From Labilibaculum sp. DW002 (GTDB lineage Bacteria > Bacteroidota > Bacteroidia > Bacteroidales > Marinifilaceae), in the NCBI RefSeq assembly GCF_029029525.1, contig NZ_JAKJSC010000001.1, positions 1,612,001-1,676,000 on the forward strand: DNA of 64,000 nt, in the 5' to 3' direction. Under the pieces are notes generated by a model. The model did no database searches. It was not told the DNA's origin and was given only the letters and a program-made list of their open reading frames with translations. Positions 60,515-64,000 of the stretch are shown here, one piece after another (the first letter of the stretch is position 1; each line of letters opens with the position of its first letter). A program made the translations under genes and the position numbers.

Positions 60515-61114
60515 TTATCTTTTCAAATGAAAATTCACGATTACTTCTTCAATCTCACCGACCGTTATTTGTTTTACTTTGGCATTAAGTTTTTCGTTCC
60601 ACACTTTTAAGTTGTATACACCAGGGGGTACATTCTCAATAATAAACTCACCCTCCTCGTTGGTAATGGCAAAAAAAGGATTCTGCAATACAATTACATA
60701 GGCCTCCATTTCCGGGTGAACATTGCAAAGGAGGACAGAAACGCACTCAATTTTATCATATTTCACAGATCGTACTTCACCTTTCTTCCATGTCCCCAGA
60801 TTGAATTTATTGACACAAGAATCAGGTGAGAACACATTGTGTAATACATCGTCGCTGTTCAAAAAATCAACAGTAGAGCCTACCACTATTGGGAGAATTT
60901 TGGGTAAAAATTGTAATTCCTTTTGGTTCATTACTGGATTTTCTTCCGGCAGATCAAAATGAGTATCTACATTCTCAATGTAGACAACTGTATTAATTTT
61001 ATATTTCTCTTTACCTGGGTCTGTCTTTACTTCCCCAATAATAGTTTGAGAAGCCAAAAGGCCAGGCAAAAATAAGACAGCTATAAACAAACAGATTCTT
61101 TTTAATATTTTCAT
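60515..61114 (-). CDS. Exported cupredoxin-like protein with carboxypeptidase-regulatory-like tail
   Basis: The 199-residue protein has a signal peptide (ends near GLLASQT). Its plastocyanin-like domain (about 25-140) carries a full type 1 copper site: His92 in LHNVFSP, and Cys130, His133 and Met136 in LCNVHPEM. The last 60 residues (PFFAITNEEGEFIIENVPPG) form a carboxypeptidase-regulatory-like beta-sandwich. It probably carries electrons or binds copper in the periplasm. Its neighbour is a haem-binding porin-like protein, 50 bases upstream, suggesting a redox pair. Confidence 0.82.
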   Translation of the reverse strand: MKILKRICLFIAVLFLPGLLASQTIIGEVKTDPGKEKYKINTVVYIENVDTHFDLPEENPVMNQKELQFLPKILPIVVGSTVDFLNSDDVLHNVFSPDSCVNKFNLGTWKKGEVRSVKYDKIECVSVLLCNVHPEMEAYVIVLQNPFFAITNEEGEFIIENVPPGVYNLKVWNEKLNAKVKQITVGEIEEVIVNFHLKR

Positions 61115-61164
61115 TTTTAAAATTTATTGGTTACGCATGTTTTAAGGTATCTACAGAATATTAA

Positions 61165-62430
61165 TCAAAAGGCAAAATCCAATCCAAGAGCAAAATAATC
61201 AAGCTCTTGATCATCGGGATCCAAACTAGTTTCCATAAAGAACTTTACATTGGCTACCACCAGCGCACTTACATGCGGAACGACCCTTTTTATAGAACTC
61301 CCTTCATTTGGATTAGCCTGTTCATATCGAACAAGACCAATTAACCAAGGATAGAACATGTAACTAGCCTCCCCAAAAAAGAGATTGTATTTCGTTGTCA
61401 ATTCTCCTCCATCCTTTCCGCCAATTACTCCTCCAATCAAATTGAACTGATTGATAATGATATTGAAATCAACTCCAATACGATGAAAGTTAAAACCAAT
61501 CGTATCGCTAATAGTTCCACTCCCCCTGTAAGCAAAGGTTCCAAGGGTTAAGGAAATCTCCTTATCGATTGGAACACTCTCTTTTACACTCCCATCAAAC
61601 GCCATTCCACCTATTTTATAACTCAAGCGACTATAGAAATCCCTCTCATTATTAACATCATGCTGCACACCACTTCCATTAATAATTCCCCCGACATATC
61701 TCACACGAGGGGTAAGTAATCCACTAAATTCCATACCCAATTGAAAATTCTCAATGCCGAAAGGCACTTGTTCATGGATATAGGCTCCAACAAACTCATT
61801 TCCCTGCGAAGGGGCATATGTGTTAAAAGCATAAGTAGTCTGGGTGAGACCTCTATGGTTTGAACTAAAGGGAACCATTTCTGGAATAAACTGACCAACT
61901 CTAACTGATAGTGCCTTTTCGGGTAAAAAGCCATTAAGCAAGTTACTAAACCGAATAAAAAAACGATCGATATTCCCGGTTTTTCCATCTTCGTACAAAT
62001 GAGCCCCTAAAAATAATGAGATGTCTTTACCCATAGTATTTGCCGCCAGGAATTGAAGGCTAGGTAAACCAAATTCAGATACTATATCTCCAGTTTCGTC
62101 ACGCATTCCATCGAATGAGGTTTTTCCTCTTAACGAAATTGGTGATTTAGCTGGAATCGAATTGGGCCATACTGCATCAGGCCATATTTTTTTATATGAT
62201 TCGGCTCCAAGAATTACCCTTTCTTCCTTAATATTTTCTTGTTCTCCTTTTGGAAACTGATAACCATTCATTCGGAAAGTTTCGCCAAAAGGTGTTAGTT
62301 TAGGATAAACTGAGTGACAAGTGATACAACTTGTTTTATATTTTCTGGAAAAAGAAGGTATTGCCTCTCCTTTTTCTGGTAACAGAATACTGGCTAGCAT
62401 CAGCAATAGTGTAACAAATTTTATCTTCAT
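61165..62430 (-). CDS. Porin-like outer-membrane protein with a c-type haem site
   Basis: The 421-residue protein has a signal peptide (ends near KGEA), then KTSCITCHSVYPKLTPFG, a single CxxCH haem site at Cys35-His39, and immediately FRMNGYQFP. The remaining 370 residues are beta-rich and repetitive (GRKLK-free barrel strands such as PEKALSVRVGQFIPEM and SRLSYKIGGMAFDGS) and end in LDFAF, a typical outer-membrane C-terminus. Similar CxxCH-barrel proteins occur in Bacteroidota and metal-respiring bacteria near cupredoxins. Electron transfer across the outer membrane is a reasonable inference, not a demonstrated function. Confidence 0.72.
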   Translation of the reverse strand: MKIKFVTLLLMLASILLPEKGEAIPSFSRKYKTSCITCHSVYPKLTPFGETFRMNGYQFPKGEQENIKEERVILGAESYKKIWPDAVWPNSIPAKSPISLRGKTSFDGMRDETGDIVSEFGLPSLQFLAANTMGKDISLFLGAHLYEDGKTGNIDRFFIRFSNLLNGFLPEKALSVRVGQFIPEMVPFSSNHRGLTQTTYAFNTYAPSQGNEFVGAYIHEQVPFGIENFQLGMEFSGLLTPRVRYVGGIINGSGVQHDVNNERDFYSRLSYKIGGMAFDGSVKESVPIDKEISLTLGTFAYRGSGTISDTIGFNFHRIGVDFNIIINQFNLIGGVIGGKDGGELTTKYNLFFGEASYMFYPWLIGLVRYEQANPNEGSSIKRVVPHVSALVVANVKFFMETSLDPDDQELDYFALGLDFAF

Positions 62431-62559
62431 AATCCTTTAATTTGCAGATTTCTATATAATGTAACGCGAACACAATGTAATGCACTATACATGTCGGATA
62501 CAGGATCAGTTTACTATTTTTACACTTTTTTTATTAAAAAAAATGGATCATTTCACATC

Positions 62560-63960
62560 TCACTTTTCTTTGTATTCGTTTGGATTAATATCATTTTTTT
62601 TCAGCATTCTGTGAATGGTCCTTCTATCAACGCCTGCAATTCTTGCTGCTTCAGAAATTTTACCATAGGCAGCTTCGAGTAAACGATGGAGGAATTGCTT
62701 TTCAAACATTTCAATGGTATTTTTCCTGGCTTCACTTAAAACCAAGGAGGGAAATTCCAACTGGCACTCCTCTTTTACAGAATAATAAGAATTCAAAACT
62801 GATTTCTCAATTACCTCTCCTTTTGTCATTACAACTGCCCGTTCAGCAATATTTTCAAGCTCACGAACATTACCCGGATAGTTGTGCTTGTATATGAAAT
62901 CATATACATCACTAGAAATTCCGGTGATTTCCTTATTCTGTCGTGTGGAATATTTTCGTATAAAATAGTCAAAAAGGAGAGGAATATCAGATGCCCTGTC
63001 TCGTAATGGAGGAACATTAATATACATTACATTCAACCTGTAGAACAAATCCTTTCTGAAATTCCCTTTTGCAACTTCGTGTTCGAGATTTCTATTGGAA
63101 GAAGCTATGAAACGTGTTTTTACTTGGATTAGCTGGTTGCCACCAACTCGATAGAATTCTCGTTCCTGCAATACCCTTAAAAGTTTAACCTGCAACTCTT
63201 TCGTTATCTCACTGATTTCATCCAAAAATATTGTGCCTGAGCCTGCCGCTTCCAACTTACCTATTCTTCTTTCTACGGCTCCAGTGAACGCACCCTTTTC
63301 ATAGCCGAAGAGTTCACTTTCCAACAGACTTTCCGAGAAAACTGAACAATTAACTCCAACAAAAGGTTGATCTTTATGGCTCCCATTGTTATGAATTGCG
63401 CGTGCAACCAACTCCTTTCCTGTGCCACTCTCACCGGTAACTAATACATTAAGTGTATTGGGTGCAGTGGTAACTGCTCCAATCACTTTAAATACTTCAT
63501 GCATACCAGAATGTTGACCAATGAGTTCCCGGTCATTGACTTTACCAGGTTGTTGGCTCTCTAGTTCCTTAATTTTTTTTCTAAGAGAAACCATCTCGAT
63601 AGCTCTTTGCGTAATAACAAAAATCTTATCGATATCAAGAGGTTTTGTCAGGTATTCGTATGCTCCTAACTGTATGGATTTTATGGCTGTATTCATAGTC
63701 CCACAACCAGTAATTACCACTATGGGTATCGTGATGTTGTTTTGTTTTAAAAGTCGAATCACCTCAAGACCATTCAATTCTGGCATATCAACATCTAAAA
63801 AGATCAGGTCCGGATTTTCATTCTCAATCATGGTAAGAGCCTCTTTTCCTGTTCCAGCCTGATGAACAATAGCGGATTGCGTCTCAAAAGTTTTTTTAAA
63901 CGCATAGCGAATATTTTTATCGTCATCAGCAATTAATATAGATTTCCCTTTAAGTTTCAT
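62560..63960 (-). CDS. NtrC-family response regulator (REC, sigma-54 AAA+, Fis)
   Basis: The 466-residue protein has a receiver domain (about 5-120) with ADDDKN, the phospho-acceptor in LIFLDVDMPE (Asp56) and the Lys in YLTKPLD. The AAA+ domain (about 145-380) has Walker A GESGTGKE, the sigma-54-contacting GAFTGA loop and the DEISEI Walker B. A Fis-type helix-turn-helix lies at the end (YGKISEAARIAGVDRRTIHR). It should activate sigma-54 promoters when phosphorylated. The cognate kinase is presumably just beyond the right edge. Its nearest downstream genes are the haem-porin and cupredoxin; no clear sigma-54 site was found in front of them. Confidence 0.93.
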   Translation of the reverse strand: MKLKGKSILIADDDKNIRYAFKKTFETQSAIVHQAGTGKEALTMIENENPDLIFLDVDMPELNGLEVIRLLKQNNITIPIVVITGCGTMNTAIKSIQLGAYEYLTKPLDIDKIFVITQRAIEMVSLRKKIKELESQQPGKVNDRELIGQHSGMHEVFKVIGAVTTAPNTLNVLVTGESGTGKELVARAIHNNGSHKDQPFVGVNCSVFSESLLESELFGYEKGAFTGAVERRIGKLEAAGSGTIFLDEISEITKELQVKLLRVLQEREFYRVGGNQLIQVKTRFIASSNRNLEHEVAKGNFRKDLFYRLNVMYINVPPLRDRASDIPLLFDYFIRKYSTRQNKEITGISSDVYDFIYKHNYPGNVRELENIAERAVVMTKGEVIEKSVLNSYYSVKEECQLEFPSLVLSEARKNTIEMFEKQFLHRLLEAAYGKISEAARIAGVDRRTIHRMLKKNDINPNEYKEK

Positions 63961-64000
63961 TGCTCTTATTTTTTAAAAATGGGTAAATAAATTGAAAAAC

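Noticed and set aside
62431-62520. Sigma-54 promoter in front of the haem-porin gene
   Set aside because: Searched for GG-N10-GC on the minus strand near the expected distance; no convincing match.

Overview
The window comes from a low-GC member of the Bacteroidota, most like a marine Bacteroidales/Marinilabiliales-type bacterium. This is inferred from gene content: a NusG-like UpxY regulator, a TonB receptor with an STN domain controlled by a FecI/FecR pair, CTnDOT-type Tra proteins with an RteC-domain protein, HYC_CC_PP-type copper proteins, and promoters of the TTTG / TAnnTTTG kind. No rRNA or tRNA gene was recognised. Almost all genes lie on the minus strand.

Layout. 0.1-5 kb: a UpxY-type antiterminator, an exported TPR/PD40/SPOR protein and a lone GAF sensor. 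5-7 kb: a graveyard of mobile DNA (an IS21 head fused to an IS256 tail, then the 3' end of a group II intron). 6.9-11.6 kb: ECF sigma factor, FecR anti-sigma, TonB receptor and a Met-rich lipoprotein. The sigma gene and the lipoprotein gene share a 12+7 base promoter-like motif with identical 14-base spacing. 12.3-20.6 kb: an assimilatory sulfate reduction and siroheme operon (cysN, cysD, cysC, cysH, a DUF2061 protein, a siroheme synthase, cobA and a sulfite reductase).

The most striking find is the leader of that operon. Between a SAM-I riboswitch (20487-20580) and the sulfite reductase lie two short open frames absent from ordinary gene calls. One is 27 codons with CCCCM, the other 47 codons with MMCCICCMCCCM, and each is followed by a strong intrinsic terminator. 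This looks like a tandem cysteine-sensing attenuator placed downstream of a SAM riboswitch.

20.8-23 kb: a group II intron reverse transcriptase tail, a HEPN-like gene flanked by cassette-like repeats, and dispersed repeats. 23-42 kb: a conjugative module (zinc/coiled-coil protein, HTH protein, relaxase, MobC, likely oriT, DUF3945 protein, VirD4-type coupling protein, TraN, M, L, K, J, I, G, F, E), then a DnaC-like ATPase, DNA-binding proteins, an RteC-like protein and a divergent XRE regulator cut by an amber codon. No integrase is present, so the element's ends are not defined.

42.2-64 kb: a copper/silver handling island. It holds CopA, a CusA/C/B efflux system (cusA carries three apparent frameshifts), tandem periplasmic HMA proteins, TRASH-like, DUF302 and HYC_CC_PP proteins, a cupredoxin, a haem-binding porin-like protein and an NtrC-type regulator. 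Two paralogous regulators fuse a CPRC metal-binding-like N-terminus to an AraC DNA-binding domain. Each lies directly upstream of a metal gene whose promoter region carries direct repeats spaced exactly 21 bases. A lipoprotein in this island is a paralogue of the one next to the ECF/TonB locus, which suggests that locus is also metal related.
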